A program made the translations under genes and the position numbers. From Streptomyces fradiae (GTDB lineage Bacteria; Actinomycetota; Actinomycetes; Streptomycetales; Streptomycetaceae), in contig NZ_CP065958.1 in assembly GCF_041270065.1 (NCBI RefSeq), forward strand, positions 1,860,001 to 1,924,000: 64,000 bases of DNA, read 5' to 3'. Under the pieces are notes generated by a model, which was not told the origin of the DNA, did not search any database, and saw nothing but the letters and a program-made list of their open reading frames with translations. Numbering within the stretch: position 1 is the first letter of the stretch; each line of letters opens with the position of its first letter. Below are positions 36,337 to 45,068 of this stretch, piece by piece.

Positions 36337-37767
36337 TCAGTTCGCGACCGGGTCTCCGATGTGGTGCACCCGGACCAGGTTGGTCGAGCCGGGGACGCCG
36401 GGCGGCGAGCCGGCCGTGATGACCACGATGTCGCCCTTCTGACAGCGCCCGATCCGCAGCAGCTCCTCGTCGACCTGGGCCACCATCGCGTCGGTCGACT
36501 CGACGTGCGGGCCGAGGAAGGTCTCGACGCCCCAGGTCAGGTTGAGCTGGGCGCGGGTCGCCGGGTCGGGGGTGAAGGCGAGCAGCGGGATCGGCGAGCG
36601 GTAGCGCGACAGGCGCTTGACGGTGTCGCCGGACTGGGTGAAGGCGACCAGGAACCGCGCCCCGAGGAAGTCGCCGATCTCGGCGGCGGCCCGGGCCACC
36701 GCGCCGCCCTGGGTGCGCGGCTTGCTGCGCTCGGTCAGCGGCGGCAGCCCCTTGGCGAGGATGTCCTCCTCGGCGGCCTCGACGATCCGGCTCATGGTGC
36801 GCACGGTCTCGATCGGGTACTTGCCGACGCTGGTCTCGCCGGAGAGCATCACGGCGTCGGTGCCGTCGATGACGGCGTTGGCGACGTCGGAGGCCTCGGC
36901 GCGGGTGGGGCGGGAGTTCTCGATCATCGAGTCGAGCATCTGGGTGGCCACGATGACCGGCTTGGCGTTGCGCTTGGCGAGCTTGATCGCCCGCTTCTGC
37001 ACGATCGGCACCTGCTCCAGGGGCATTTCGACGCCCAGGTCGCCGCGGGCGACCATGATGCCGTCGAAGGCGGCGACGATGCCGTCGATGTTCTCGACGG
37101 CCTGCGGCTTCTCGATCTTGGCGATGACGGGGACCCGGCGGCCCTCCTCGTCCATGATCCGGTGCACGTCCTCGACGTCCCGGCCGCTGCGGACGAAGGA
37201 GAGGGCGATGACGTCGGCCCCGGTGCGCAGGGCCCAGCGCAGGTCCTCGACGTCCTTCTCGGACAGGGCGGGCACGGAGACGGCGACGCCCGGCAGGTTG
37301 AGGCCCTTGTTGTCGGAGACCATGCCGCCCTCGACGACCCGGGTGCGCACCCGGGGGCCGTCGACGGAGGTGACCTCCAGGGTGACCCGGCCGTCGTCGA
37401 CGAGGATGCGTTCACCGGCGGTGACGTCCTCGGCGAGCCCTGCGTAGGTGGTGCCGCAGCCGTGCTGGTCGCCCTCCATGGGCTCGACGGTGATGGTGAA
37501 CTCGTCGCCGCGTTCAAGGAGTACGGGACCCTCGCGGAATCGGCCGAGGCGGATCTTCGGGCCTTGAAGGTCGGCGAGGACGCCGACGCTACGGCCGGCC
37601 TCGCCCGCGGCCTTGCGGACGTGCCGGTAGCGCTCCTCGTGCTCGGCGTGGCCGCCGTGGCTGAGGTTGAGGCGGGCCACGTCCATTCCGGCCTCGATCA
37701 ACGCCTTGATCTGGTCGTATGTTTCGGTGGCGGGCCCAAGGGTACAAACGATTTTTGCTCGGCGCAT
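36337..37767 (-). CDS. pyk: Pyruvate kinase
   Basis: 476 residues from the ATG of 'MRRAKIVCTLGPAT'; the frame continues upstream but without coding character. Pyruvate kinase makes pyruvate and ATP from phosphoenolpyruvate and ADP. Visible motifs: 'LNLSHGGHAEH', 'DLQGPKIRLG', 'EKDVEDLRWALRTGADVIALSFVRS', the active-site 'VIAKIEKPQAVENIDGI' with catalytic Lys, 'VARGDLGVEMPLE' and 'GTDAVMLSGETSVGKYP'. Length is normal for a short bacterial form without an extra C-terminal domain. No Shine-Dalgarno is visible; a TACCCT six bases before the ATG suggests leaderless transcription. Confidence 0.97.
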   Translation of the reverse strand: MRRAKIVCTLGPATETYDQIKALIEAGMDVARLNLSHGGHAEHEERYRHVRKAAGEAGRSVGVLADLQGPKIRLGRFREGPVLLERGDEFTITVEPMEGDQHGCGTTYAGLAEDVTAGERILVDDGRVTLEVTSVDGPRVRTRVVEGGMVSDNKGLNLPGVAVSVPALSEKDVEDLRWALRTGADVIALSFVRSGRDVEDVHRIMDEEGRRVPVIAKIEKPQAVENIDGIVAAFDGIMVARGDLGVEMPLEQVPIVQKRAIKLAKRNAKPVIVATQMLDSMIENSRPTRAEASDVANAVIDGTDAVMLSGETSVGKYPIETVRTMSRIVEAAEEDILAKGLPPLTERSKPRTQGGAVARAAAEIGDFLGARFLVAFTQSGDTVKRLSRYRSPIPLLAFTPDPATRAQLNLTWGVETFLGPHVESTDAMVAQVDEELLRIGRCQKGDIVVITAGSPPGVPGSTNLVRVHHIGDPVAN

Positions 37768-37820
37768 AAGGCGAGGGTAGGCCTTACCAGCGGGTAGCGA
37801 AGCGGCTCCGCATGACGACC

Positions 37821-37847
37821 CAACAACCTTTCCGTGAAAGGTTGTTG
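37821..37847. promoter_or_regulatory. Perfect AT-rich palindrome upstream of pyk
   Basis: CAACAACCTTTC (37821-37832), 3-nt gap CGT, GAAAGGTTGTTG (37836-37847), 12 bp per arm with no mismatch, in the 136-bp gap between the SIMPL gene and pyk. Its centre is 67 bp upstream of the pyk start. It could be an operator for pyk or the terminator of the SIMPL gene. Confidence 0.6.
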
Positions 37848-37903
37848 ACAAGTCTTGAATTTGTGCGCGGGGCTGCTCCGATGAGCGGAATTCCGGCCGT
37901 TTT

Positions 37904-38587
37904 TCAGAGGGCCGGCGGGCTCATCACAAAGCGCGCGGCGACCTCCGCCACCACCGTCTGTCGCTGCGGCTCCAGGTCCAGCGGCGCCGGTTCATCCACC
38001 GACTCGGCCGCGAAGGCCATCCGCGGCGCGCCCAGCGGCCGCCCCGGCGGCACGGCGCCGGCCAGGCCGGTGTCGGAGAGTTCGAGCAGCGCCACGAGCG
38101 AGCCGCCGAGCGCCTCCGCGTACTCCCGACCGCGGCGCACCGCCTCCCGTACGGCCTGGGTGCGCGCCTCCGCGTACGCCGGGGAGTCCGGGCGCAGCGC
38201 CCACCAGGGGCCGTCGACCCGGGTCCACTCCAGGTCGGCGAGGCGGGTGGTCAGCTCGCCGAGCGCGGTGAAGTCGGAGAGCTCGGCCGAGAGCCGCACC
38301 CAGCCGCGGTAGCCGCGCACCTTCTCGCCGCGGCCGTGCCGGGACGGTTCGGGGGTGACGGCCAAGGCGCCGGTCTCCAGGGCGGTGACGGCCTCGCCGT
38401 ACGACTTCAGCAGGGCGAGCGCCTGGGCGTTGCGGTCCGTCAGGGCGGCGAGCACCGAGGCCCGGTCGGTGCCCCCGGAACGTACCGACACCTCGATCCG
38501 GGCGAGCTCCGGCTCCACCTCCAGGCGGCCCTCGCCACGGACGGTCACCTGCGGCGCCTCGGGAGTCGGGTGGTGGTGCTGTGTCAT
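37904..38587 (-). CDS. SIMPL (DUF541) domain protein
   Basis: 227 residues from the ATG of 'MTQHHHPTPEAPQ'. The SIMPL/DUF541 fold is recognisable by 'VTVRGEGRLEVEPELARIEVSVRSGG', 'RNAQALALLKSYG', 'VRGYRGWVRLSAELSDFTALGEL', 'EARTQAVREAVRRGREYAEALGGSLVALLELSD'. No signal peptide is visible, so unlike many Gram-negative members it appears cytoplasmic. The family has no settled function; some members assist signalling or oxidative-stress responses. It diverges from the 5'-nucleotidase gene and lies upstream of pyk on the same strand. Confidence 0.8.
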   Translation of the reverse strand: MTQHHHPTPEAPQVTVRGEGRLEVEPELARIEVSVRSGGTDRASVLAALTDRNAQALALLKSYGEAVTALETGALAVTPEPSRHGRGEKVRGYRGWVRLSAELSDFTALGELTTRLADLEWTRVDGPWWALRPDSPAYAEARTQAVREAVRRGREYAEALGGSLVALLELSDTGLAGAVPPGRPLGAPRMAFAAESVDEPAPLDLEPQRQTVVAEVAARFVMSPPAL

Positions 38588-38624
38588 ACCGAACACTTTC
38601 CCACTCCGTAACCCGAAAGGTCTG

Positions 38625-38653
38625 TTGCGACGGTGCCGTCTGAGCCAGAATCT
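38625..38653 (+). promoter_or_regulatory. Candidate promoter of the 5'-nucleotidase gene
   Basis: TTGCGA (38625-38630), 17-bp spacer, GAATCT (38648-38653), placing transcription about 45 nt before the ATG at 38704. The hexamers match the consensus only in part. Confidence 0.35.
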
Positions 38654-38703
38654 ACGCGCGTTGTGCGCCCTTGGGGGGCGCTGGATCAATGGGGAGAACA
38701 CAC

Positions 38704-40503
38704 ATGCCGCTGAACCGCCGGGCCTTCTTGGAGAGCTCCGCCGCCGTCGGAGCCGGAATCGCCCTCACCGCCGGGGCCGCCGCCCCGGCCGAGGCCCACG
38801 GGGGCGGCCGCCCCCGGCCGGCCAAGCGGTACTCCTTCACCGTGATGGGCACCACCGACCTGCACGGGAACGTCTTCAACTGGGACTACTTCACCGACAA
38901 GGAGTTCGACGACAAGGCGCACAACGACGTCGGCCTCGCCAAGATCTCCACCCTGGTGAACCAGGTGCGCAAGGCCAAGGGCCGCCGCAACACCCTGCTC
39001 ATCGACGCGGGTGACACCATCCAGGGCACCCAGCTGTCCTACTACTACGCCAAGGTCGACCCGATCACGAAGGCCGGCGGCCCGGTCCACCCGATGGCCC
39101 AGGCCATGAACACGATCGGCTACGACGCCGCCGCGCTCGGCAACCACGAGTTCAACTACGGCATCCCGGTCCTCCGCAAGTTCCAGGACCAGTGCGACTT
39201 CCCGCTGCTCGGCGCCAACGCGCTCGACGCGAAGACGCTGCGCCCGGCCTTCGCGCCGTACAGCATGCACTGTCTGCGCACCCCGCACGGCCGGGACGTG
39301 AAGGTGGCCGTGCTCGGCCTCACCAACCCCGGCATCGCGATCTGGGACAAGGCCAACGTCACCGGCAAGATGGTCTTCCCGGGTCTGGAGGAGCAGGCCG
39401 CGAAGTGGGTGCCGAAGCTGCGCTCCATGGGCGCCGACGTGGTGATCGTCTCCGCCCACTCCGGCTCCAGCGGCACGTCCTCGTGGGGCGACCAGCTCCC
39501 GTACATCGAGAACGCGGCCTCGCTGGTCGCCGAGCAGGTGCCCGGCATCGACGCGATCCTGGTCGGCCACGCGCACACCGAGATCCCCGAGTACCGGGTC
39601 GCCAACAAGGAGACCGGCAAGCAGGTCGTCCTCTCCGAGCCGCTCAAGTGGGGCCAGCGCCTCACCCTCTTCGACTTCGACCTGGTGTGGGAGAAGGGCC
39701 GCTGGACCGTCGAGAAGGTGGGCGCGCAGGTCCTCAACTCCAACACCGTCGAGGAGGACCCGGCGATCACCGGGATGCTCGCCGACGAGCACAAGAAGGT
39801 CGTGGCCTACGTCAACCAGGCCATCGGCACCTCCACCGCCGTCATGACCACGGAGAACGCGCCGTGGCAGGACGAGCCGATCATCGACCTGATCAACATC
39901 GTCCAGGCGGACACCGTGAAGGCGGCCCTCGCGGGCGGCGCCTACGCCGCCCTGCCGGTCCTCTCCCAGGCCTCCTGCTTCTCCCGGACCGCGCGGTTCC
40001 CGGCCGGCCAGATCACCATCAAGGACGCCGCCGGGCTCTACCCCTTCGAGAACACCCTGGAGGCCCGGCTCATGACGGGCGCCCAGCTCAAGGACTACCT
40101 GGAGTACTCGGCGAAGTACTACGTCCAGACCCCGGCGGGCGCGCCCGTCGACACCGCGAAGCTCACCAACGCGGAGAACATCCCGGACTACAACTACGAC
40201 GCCGTGTCGGGTCTGACGTACGACATCGACATCGCCAAGCCGGTCGGCCAGCGGATCACCGGCCTGTCCTTCGAGGGCAAGCCGCTCGACCCGGCGGCGA
40301 AGTTCGTCCTCGCGGTGAACAACTACCGCGCCAACGGCGGCGGCGCCTTCCCGCACGTCGCCAAGGCCGAGCAGCTGTGGGCCAACTCGGACGAGATCCG
40401 CAACACGATCATCCAGTGGGTGCAGGCGAAGGGGACGATCGACCCGGCGCAGTTCGCGTCGGTGGACTGGAAGCTGACGCGGGACGGCGTCCCGGTCTTC
40501 TAG
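38704..40503 (+). CDS. Tat-exported 5'-nucleotidase / metallophosphoesterase
   Basis: 599 residues from an ATG 7 nt after GGGGAG. The N-terminus has a twin-arginine signal 'NRRAFLESSAAVGAGIALTAG' and a likely cleavage near 'AEAHG'. The calcineurin-like domain holds the metal ligands: 'TTDLHGNVF', 'LIDAGDTIQGT', 'ALGNHEFNYG', 'VSAHSG' and 'VGHAHTEIP'. The C-terminal nucleotidase domain (from about residue 385) has 'QADTVKAAL', 'YPFENTLEARLMTGAQLKDYLEY' and 'NNYRANGGGAFP'. It should hydrolyse extracellular nucleotides or 2',3'-cyclic nucleotides for phosphate or nucleoside salvage. Tat export fits a metal-loaded enzyme. No Pho box was recognised upstream. Confidence 0.93.
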   Translation: MPLNRRAFLESSAAVGAGIALTAGAAAPAEAHGGGRPRPAKRYSFTVMGTTDLHGNVFNWDYFTDKEFDDKAHNDVGLAKISTLVNQVRKAKGRRNTLLIDAGDTIQGTQLSYYYAKVDPITKAGGPVHPMAQAMNTIGYDAAALGNHEFNYGIPVLRKFQDQCDFPLLGANALDAKTLRPAFAPYSMHCLRTPHGRDVKVAVLGLTNPGIAIWDKANVTGKMVFPGLEEQAAKWVPKLRSMGADVVIVSAHSGSSGTSSWGDQLPYIENAASLVAEQVPGIDAILVGHAHTEIPEYRVANKETGKQVVLSEPLKWGQRLTLFDFDLVWEKGRWTVEKVGAQVLNSNTVEEDPAITGMLADEHKKVVAYVNQAIGTSTAVMTTENAPWQDEPIIDLINIVQADTVKAALAGGAYAALPVLSQASCFSRTARFPAGQITIKDAAGLYPFENTLEARLMTGAQLKDYLEYSAKYYVQTPAGAPVDTAKLTNAENIPDYNYDAVSGLTYDIDIAKPVGQRITGLSFEGKPLDPAAKFVLAVNNYRANGGGAFPHVAKAEQLWANSDEIRNTIIQWVQAKGTIDPAQFASVDWKLTRDGVPVF

Positions 40504-40517
40504 TCACCTCCTGGCTG

Positions 40518-41930
40518 CTACTGCTGTACGAGAGGCGTCAGCTTCCGGTCCTGGGCCGGAATGCCCGGCGCCTCTCGCGCGTCCAGGCCGAAGCTGGTGA
40601 ACGCGGTGCGGTGCGGCAGCGGGTACGGCTCCTTGCCGGTCACCGAGTTGAGGATGACCGCGCTGCGCCAGGCGGCCAGGCCCAGGTCGGGGGCGCCGAC
40701 GCCGTGGGTGTGCCGCTCGGCGTTCTGGACGTAGACCGAGCCGGTGACGGACTCGTCGAGGACCAGCCGGTACTCGGTGTCGATCCGGGGCCGGCCGGCG
40801 GCGTCGTGCCGCAGATACGGGTCGAGGCCGGCGAGCATCCGCTCCACCGGGCGCTCCTGATAGCCGGTGGCCAGCACCACGGCGTCGGTGATCAGGCGGG
40901 AGCGGCTGCCCTGCTGTACGTGTTCCAGGTGCAGCTCCACCTTGGTGGTGGCGACCCGGCCCGCGGTGCGGACCCGCACGCCGGGCGTGAGCACCGCGTC
41001 CGGCCAGCCGCCGTGCAGGGTGCGGCGGTACAGCTCGCCGTGGATCGCGCTGATCGTGTCGGTGTCGATGCCCTTGTGCAACTGCCACTGGCGGGGCAGG
41101 AGTTCGCCTCTGGTCTGCTCGGGCAGCGCGTGGAAGTAGCGGGTGTAGTCGGGCGTGAAGTGCTCCAGGCCCAGCTTGGAGTACTCCATCGGCGCGAAGG
41201 CCTCGGTGCGGGCCAGCCAGTGCAGCTTCTCCGCCCCGGCGGGCCGGGCCCGCAGCAGGTCGAGGAAGATCTCCGCGCCGGACTGACCGGAGCCGATGAC
41301 GGTGACGTGTGCCGCCGAGAGGAGCGCGTCACGGTGGGCGAGGTAGTCCGCGGAGTGGATCACCGGCACGCCGGGCGCGTCGGCGAGCGGGCGCAGCGGC
41401 TCGGGGACGTACGGCTCGGTGCCGACGCCGAGGACGACGTTGCGGGTGTACGAGCGGCCCAGCGCCTCGGCCTCGCCGTCGGCGTCGAGCTGGGTGAAGT
41501 CGACCTCGAACAGGCACCGTTCGGGGTTCCAGCGGACCGAGTCGACCTGGTGGCCGAAGTGCAGTCCGGGCACCAGGCCGGCGGCCCAGCGGCAGTAGGC
41601 GTCGTACTCGGCGCGCTGGATGTGGAAGGTCTCGGCGAAGTAGAAGGGGAAGAGCCGGTCGCGGCTCTTCAGGTAGTTGAGGAAGGTCCACGGGCTGGCC
41701 GGGTCGGCGAGGGTCACCAGGTCGGCCAGGAACGGCACTTGGAGCGTGGCGCCCTCGATGAGCAGTCCGGGGTGCCAGTGGAAGCCGGGCCGTTGCTCGT
41801 AGAAGGCGGTGGCGAGCCCGCCGGGCACGCCGTCGGCGAGGGCGGCGAGAGAGAGGTTGAACGGTCCGATGCCGACGCCGACCAGGTCGTACGGGCGGTC
41901 GAGGGCCTGCTGGGGGGTGCTGCCGGTCAT
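40518..41930 (-). CDS. L-lysine/ornithine N-monooxygenase (SidA/IucD family)
   Basis: 470 residues from an ATG overlapping the decarboxylase stop (ATGA, 41927-41930). FAD- and NADPH-dependent N-hydroxylase of hydroxamate siderophore synthesis. The FAD motif is 'LVGVGIGPFNLSLAALA' near residue 17, the NADPH motif 'VTVIGSGQSGAEIFLDLL', and the C-terminal family motif 'VLATGYQERP'. 'EYDAYCRWAA' and 'FAPMEYSKLGLEHFTPDY' are typical of lysine/cadaverine-type enzymes such as DesB. Together with the upstream decarboxylase it could turn lysine into N-hydroxycadaverine. No acyltransferase or NIS synthetase gene (DesC/DesD type) lies nearby. It converges on the 5'-nucleotidase gene with a 14-bp gap. 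Confidence 0.9.
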   Translation of the reverse strand: MTGSTPQQALDRPYDLVGVGIGPFNLSLAALADGVPGGLATAFYEQRPGFHWHPGLLIEGATLQVPFLADLVTLADPASPWTFLNYLKSRDRLFPFYFAETFHIQRAEYDAYCRWAAGLVPGLHFGHQVDSVRWNPERCLFEVDFTQLDADGEAEALGRSYTRNVVLGVGTEPYVPEPLRPLADAPGVPVIHSADYLAHRDALLSAAHVTVIGSGQSGAEIFLDLLRARPAGAEKLHWLARTEAFAPMEYSKLGLEHFTPDYTRYFHALPEQTRGELLPRQWQLHKGIDTDTISAIHGELYRRTLHGGWPDAVLTPGVRVRTAGRVATTKVELHLEHVQQGSRSRLITDAVVLATGYQERPVERMLAGLDPYLRHDAAGRPRIDTEYRLVLDESVTGSVYVQNAERHTHGVGAPDLGLAAWRSAVILNSVTGKEPYPLPHRTAFTSFGLDAREAPGIPAQDRKLTPLVQQ

Positions 41931-43303
41931 CGGTCGGAGCCGCCTTCCACGAGGGTGAGGATGTTTCGCAGGTCGCCGGGGGTGGCGTGGGGGTTGAGCA
42001 GGGTGGCCTTGAGCCAGAGCCGCCCGTCGGCGGCGGCACGCCCGAGGACGGCGCGGCCCTCGGTGAGGAGGGTGCGGCGGATCTCGGCCACGGCCTCGTC
42101 GGGCGCGTCGTACGGCCGGAACAGGACGGTGGTGAGGGTGGGCCGGGCGTACAGCTCCAGGCCCGGGGCCTTCTCCACCAGGTCGGCGAGGTGCGCGGCG
42201 AGCTCCATGCACGCGTCGACGAGCCCGCCGAGGCCGTCGCGGCCGAGGGCGCGCAGGGTCACGGCGGTCTTCAGGACGTCCGGGCGGCGGGTGGTGCGCA
42301 GCGAGCGCCCGAGGAGGTCGGGCAGGCCGGCGTCGGTGTCGTCGTCGGCGTTCAGATAGTCCGCGGTGTGCGTGAGTACGGCGAGGTCGGCGGCGTCCCG
42401 TACGGCGAGCAGCCCGGCGGCGGCGGGCTGCCAGCCCAGCTTGTGCAGGTCGACGGTGACCGTGCGGGCCCGGTCGAGCCCGGCGAGCAGCGGGCGGTGG
42501 GCGGCGCTGAAGAGTGCGGGGCCGCCGTAGGCGGCGTCGACGTGGAGGTCGGCGCTTCCGTGCGCCGCGCACAGGTCGGCGAGCTCGGGGAGCGGGTCGA
42601 TCAGTCCGGCGTCGGTGGTGCCGGCGGTGGCGGCGACGAGGAGCGGGCCGGGGGTGGCGCGGAGGGCCTCGTCCAGTGCGACGGGGTCGATCGTGCCGTT
42701 CGGCGCGGGTACGACGACGGGCTCGGGCAGCCCGAGCAGCCAGGCGGCGCGGTGGAAGGAGTGGTGCGCGTTGGCCCCGACGAGTGTCCGGACGGCGCCG
42801 TGCCGCTCCCTGGCCAGGAGGAGGGCGAGCTGGTTGGACTCGGTGCCGCCGGTCGTGACGAGCGCGTCGGGGTGGGCCTCGCCCGGGAACACCTCGGCCG
42901 CGAGCGCGGCCGTCACGAGGGCCTCCAGCTCGGACGCGGCGGGCGCCTGGTCCCACGAGTCCATGGACGGATTCAGCGCGGAGGCGGCGAGATCGGCGGC
43001 CGCGGCGATCGCGAGCGGCGGCGTGTGCAGATGCGCCGCGCACAACGGCTCGGCGGGATCCGCCGCCCCGGCGGCCACCGCCCGCACGACGGTCCGCAGC
43101 GCCTCCTCGGCCCCGGCACCCTGTTCCGGCAGCACCACCCCTACCGCCTCCCGCAGCTCCCGCCCCGCCTTCTCGGGCCCGCCCCGCGGCAGCGGCCCGC
43201 CCCGCTCGACAGTGCCGTCCCGCAGCGCCCGCAGCACGACATCGATCAGTGGACGCAGAGCATCGGCCCCCTGGGGGCCACCGGCGAGGGGTGCGGCACG
43301 CAT
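41927..43303 (-). CDS. PLP-dependent decarboxylase (group II, DesA-like)
   Basis: 458 residues from the ATG at 43303; no strong ribosome site precedes it, so the exact start is uncertain. A fold-type I pyridoxal-phosphate decarboxylase: 'AALNPSMDSWDQAPAASELE', 'VTTGGTESNQLALLLARE', 'HHSFHRAAWLLG', 'AATAGTTDAGLIDPLPEL', 'HVDAAYGGPALFS', and the Schiff-base Lys in 'TVDLHKLGWQP'. This family includes lysine decarboxylase of desferrioxamine synthesis and diaminobutyrate decarboxylase. Coupling to an N-hydroxylase makes a diamine siderophore precursor likely. No iron-box (DmdR/IdeR) palindrome was seen in the 120 bp upstream. Confidence 0.88.
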   Translation of the reverse strand: MRAAPLAGGPQGADALRPLIDVVLRALRDGTVERGGPLPRGGPEKAGRELREAVGVVLPEQGAGAEEALRTVVRAVAAGAADPAEPLCAAHLHTPPLAIAAAADLAASALNPSMDSWDQAPAASELEALVTAALAAEVFPGEAHPDALVTTGGTESNQLALLLARERHGAVRTLVGANAHHSFHRAAWLLGLPEPVVVPAPNGTIDPVALDEALRATPGPLLVAATAGTTDAGLIDPLPELADLCAAHGSADLHVDAAYGGPALFSAAHRPLLAGLDRARTVTVDLHKLGWQPAAAGLLAVRDAADLAVLTHTADYLNADDDTDAGLPDLLGRSLRTTRRPDVLKTAVTLRALGRDGLGGLVDACMELAAHLADLVEKAPGLELYARPTLTTVLFRPYDAPDEAVAEIRRTLLTEGRAVLGRAAADGRLWLKATLLNPHATPGDLRNILTLVEGGSDR

Positions 43304-43421
43304 GGACGACAGAGTGCCGGGGGTTGTCGGGGATTGTCCGGAGAGTCGGGCGCTGTGACCCGAACGAGGGACGGGGGGTTGCGGGGTGGGGAGGGTGCAG
43401 GGGGCGGGGGCGGGGGCGGGG

Positions 43422-45068
43422 CTAGACGACCTCCAGGTTGGCCATCATGCCCATGTCCTCGTGTTCCGCGTTGTGGCAGTGGAAGAGGTAGCGGCCGCGG
43501 TAGGCGTCGAAGCGGGTGAGGAGTTCGGCGGATTCGCCGGGGCGGAGGGAGATCGTGTCCTTGAGGCCCGCGTCGTGCGGGAGCGGGGGGTGGCCGCCGC
43601 GGGAGAGGATGCGGAAGCCGGTGAGGTGGAGGTGGACGGGGTGGTGGACGTCCGCGACGAGGCGCCAGAGTTCGGTGTCGCCGTGGCGGACGGTGACGTC
43701 GGTGCGGGAGGGGGCGAAGGGGAGGCCGCCGATCAGCCAGCCGTGGGTGTCGTCCTCGCCCATGCGGCCCGCGCGGAAGGAGAAGTCGCGGACGCGGACC
43801 GCGTCCTCGCGGCGCCACGCGGGCAGGTCGGTGGAGAGGACCCGCGGGACCCGGCTGTCGTCGGACGCCTTACGGACGACGTGGAAGGCCATGACGTCCC
43901 GGGTGCGCCCGGAGCCGAGCCGGTTGACCAGGCGGACGCGGCTGCCGACCGGGAAGCGGGAGAAGTCCACGACGACGTCGTAGCGTTCCGCCGGGGCCAT
44001 CGGCAGGGTGTGGTGCGTGACAGGCGCGGCGAGCAGACCCTGGTCGGAGCCGATCTGGTGGAACTCCCAGAGTCGGCCATCGCCCTCGTCGACGAACGCC
44101 AGCTCGTAGTGCCGCGCGTTCGAAGCGTTGAGCAGCCGCAGCCGGTACCGCGCCGCGTCGACCTCGTGCACCGGCCACGGCGCGCCGTTGACCAGGATGA
44201 CGTCGCCGAGCACGCCCGCGACGTACGGCTCCCGCACGCCCGGCCGCTCGCGCAGCGTCGGGTCGAGGGAGGGGTAGGCCAGGCTGCCGTCCTCCGCGAA
44301 AGCGCGGTCCGCGATCATCAGGGGCAGTTCGCGCGGCCCCGCGGGCAGGCCGAGGGCCTCCTCGGCGGCGTCGCGGACGATGTGGAGGCCGGCCAGGCCC
44401 CGCCAGATCGCGGGGGCGGTGAAGTCCATGCGGTGGTCGTGGTACCAGAGCAGCGCCGGGCGCTGGTCCAGCGGGAAGGTGTAGTCCCGGGTCAGTTCGC
44501 TCGTCACCGCGCGCGGATCATGCATGCTCATGCCGTGCCCGGACATGCCGTGCCCGGACATGCCGTGCCCGGACATACCGTGGCCCGCGTGCTGCGTCCA
44601 GCCCGCCGGCGTCACCAGGTCCGTCGGATAGCCGTCCGACGCCGCCGGCGTGCGCCCGCCGTGCAGGTGCACGACGGTCGGCACGGGCAGTTCGTTGCGG
44701 TGGGTCACGGTGACCGGGCGGCCGCGCCGCGACTCGATCGTCGGGCCCGGGAAGGTCCCGCCGTACGTCCACAGCGGCGTCCGTACGCCCGGCAGGATCT
44801 CCGCAGTGACCTCGCGCTGGGTGATCGCGTAGCGGTCCGTCCCGCCCGCGCGGCTGACCGGCGCGAGGACGGCGGGCAGCGGCAGCGGGACCCGGAACGG
44901 CGGCGGCAGCGGTACGGCGCTGCGCAGTTCGGCGCCGGTCGCCGCCGGGTGGCGGGACAGCGCGGCCGCGGCGCCCAGGCCGGTGACCGCCGTCGCGCCG
45001 AGCGCGCCCCCGATGGCAAGCACCTGACGCCTGCTCAGCCCGCGCCCGTACGGTGATGATTCACGCAC
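43422..45068 (-). CDS. Tat-exported multicopper oxidase with His/Met repeat
   Basis: 548 residues from a GTG that overlaps the stop of the upstream membrane-protein gene by 8 bp. The twin-arginine signal is 'LSRRQVLAIGGALGATAV'. The copper ligands of three cupredoxin domains are present: 'VHLHGG', 'WYHDHRMD', 'HPVHLHLTGF' and the C-terminal 'FHCHNAEHEDMGM' (type 1/2/3 sites). Between the first two, at about residues 160-180, a His/Met insert repeats HGMSG (from about 44529-44588 in DNA). Met-rich inserts in CueO-type enzymes bind Cu(I). Probable role: oxidation of Cu(I), phenols or other metals outside the membrane. A divergent LysR gene lies beyond the membrane-protein gene and may control it. 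Confidence 0.93.
   Translation of the reverse strand: MRESSPYGRGLSRRQVLAIGGALGATAVTGLGAAAALSRHPAATGAELRSAVPLPPPFRVPLPLPAVLAPVSRAGGTDRYAITQREVTAEILPGVRTPLWTYGGTFPGPTIESRRGRPVTVTHRNELPVPTVVHLHGGRTPAASDGYPTDLVTPAGWTQHAGHGMSGHGMSGHGMSGHGMSMHDPRAVTSELTRDYTFPLDQRPALLWYHDHRMDFTAPAIWRGLAGLHIVRDAAEEALGLPAGPRELPLMIADRAFAEDGSLAYPSLDPTLRERPGVREPYVAGVLGDVILVNGAPWPVHEVDAARYRLRLLNASNARHYELAFVDEGDGRLWEFHQIGSDQGLLAAPVTHHTLPMAPAERYDVVVDFSRFPVGSRVRLVNRLGSGRTRDVMAFHVVRKASDDSRVPRVLSTDLPAWRREDAVRVRDFSFRAGRMGEDDTHGWLIGGLPFAPSRTDVTVRHGDTELWRLVADVHHPVHLHLTGFRILSRGGHPPLPHDAGLKDTISLRPGESAELLTRFDAYRGRYLFHCHNAEHEDMGMMANLEVV
44529..44588 (-). repeat. 15-bp tandem repeat encoding HGMSG units
   Basis: CATGCCGTGCCCGGA occurs three times exactly (44529-44543, 44544-44558, 44559-44573) with a fourth degenerate copy to 44588. 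It is in frame within the multicopper oxidase gene and encodes a His/Met repeat. Confidence 0.9.

Noticed and set aside
43304..43421. Search for a DmdR/IdeR iron box upstream of the decarboxylase gene
   Set aside because: No TTAGGTTAGG-type palindrome was found; the GGGTTGTCGGGGATTGTCC repeat is not an iron box.
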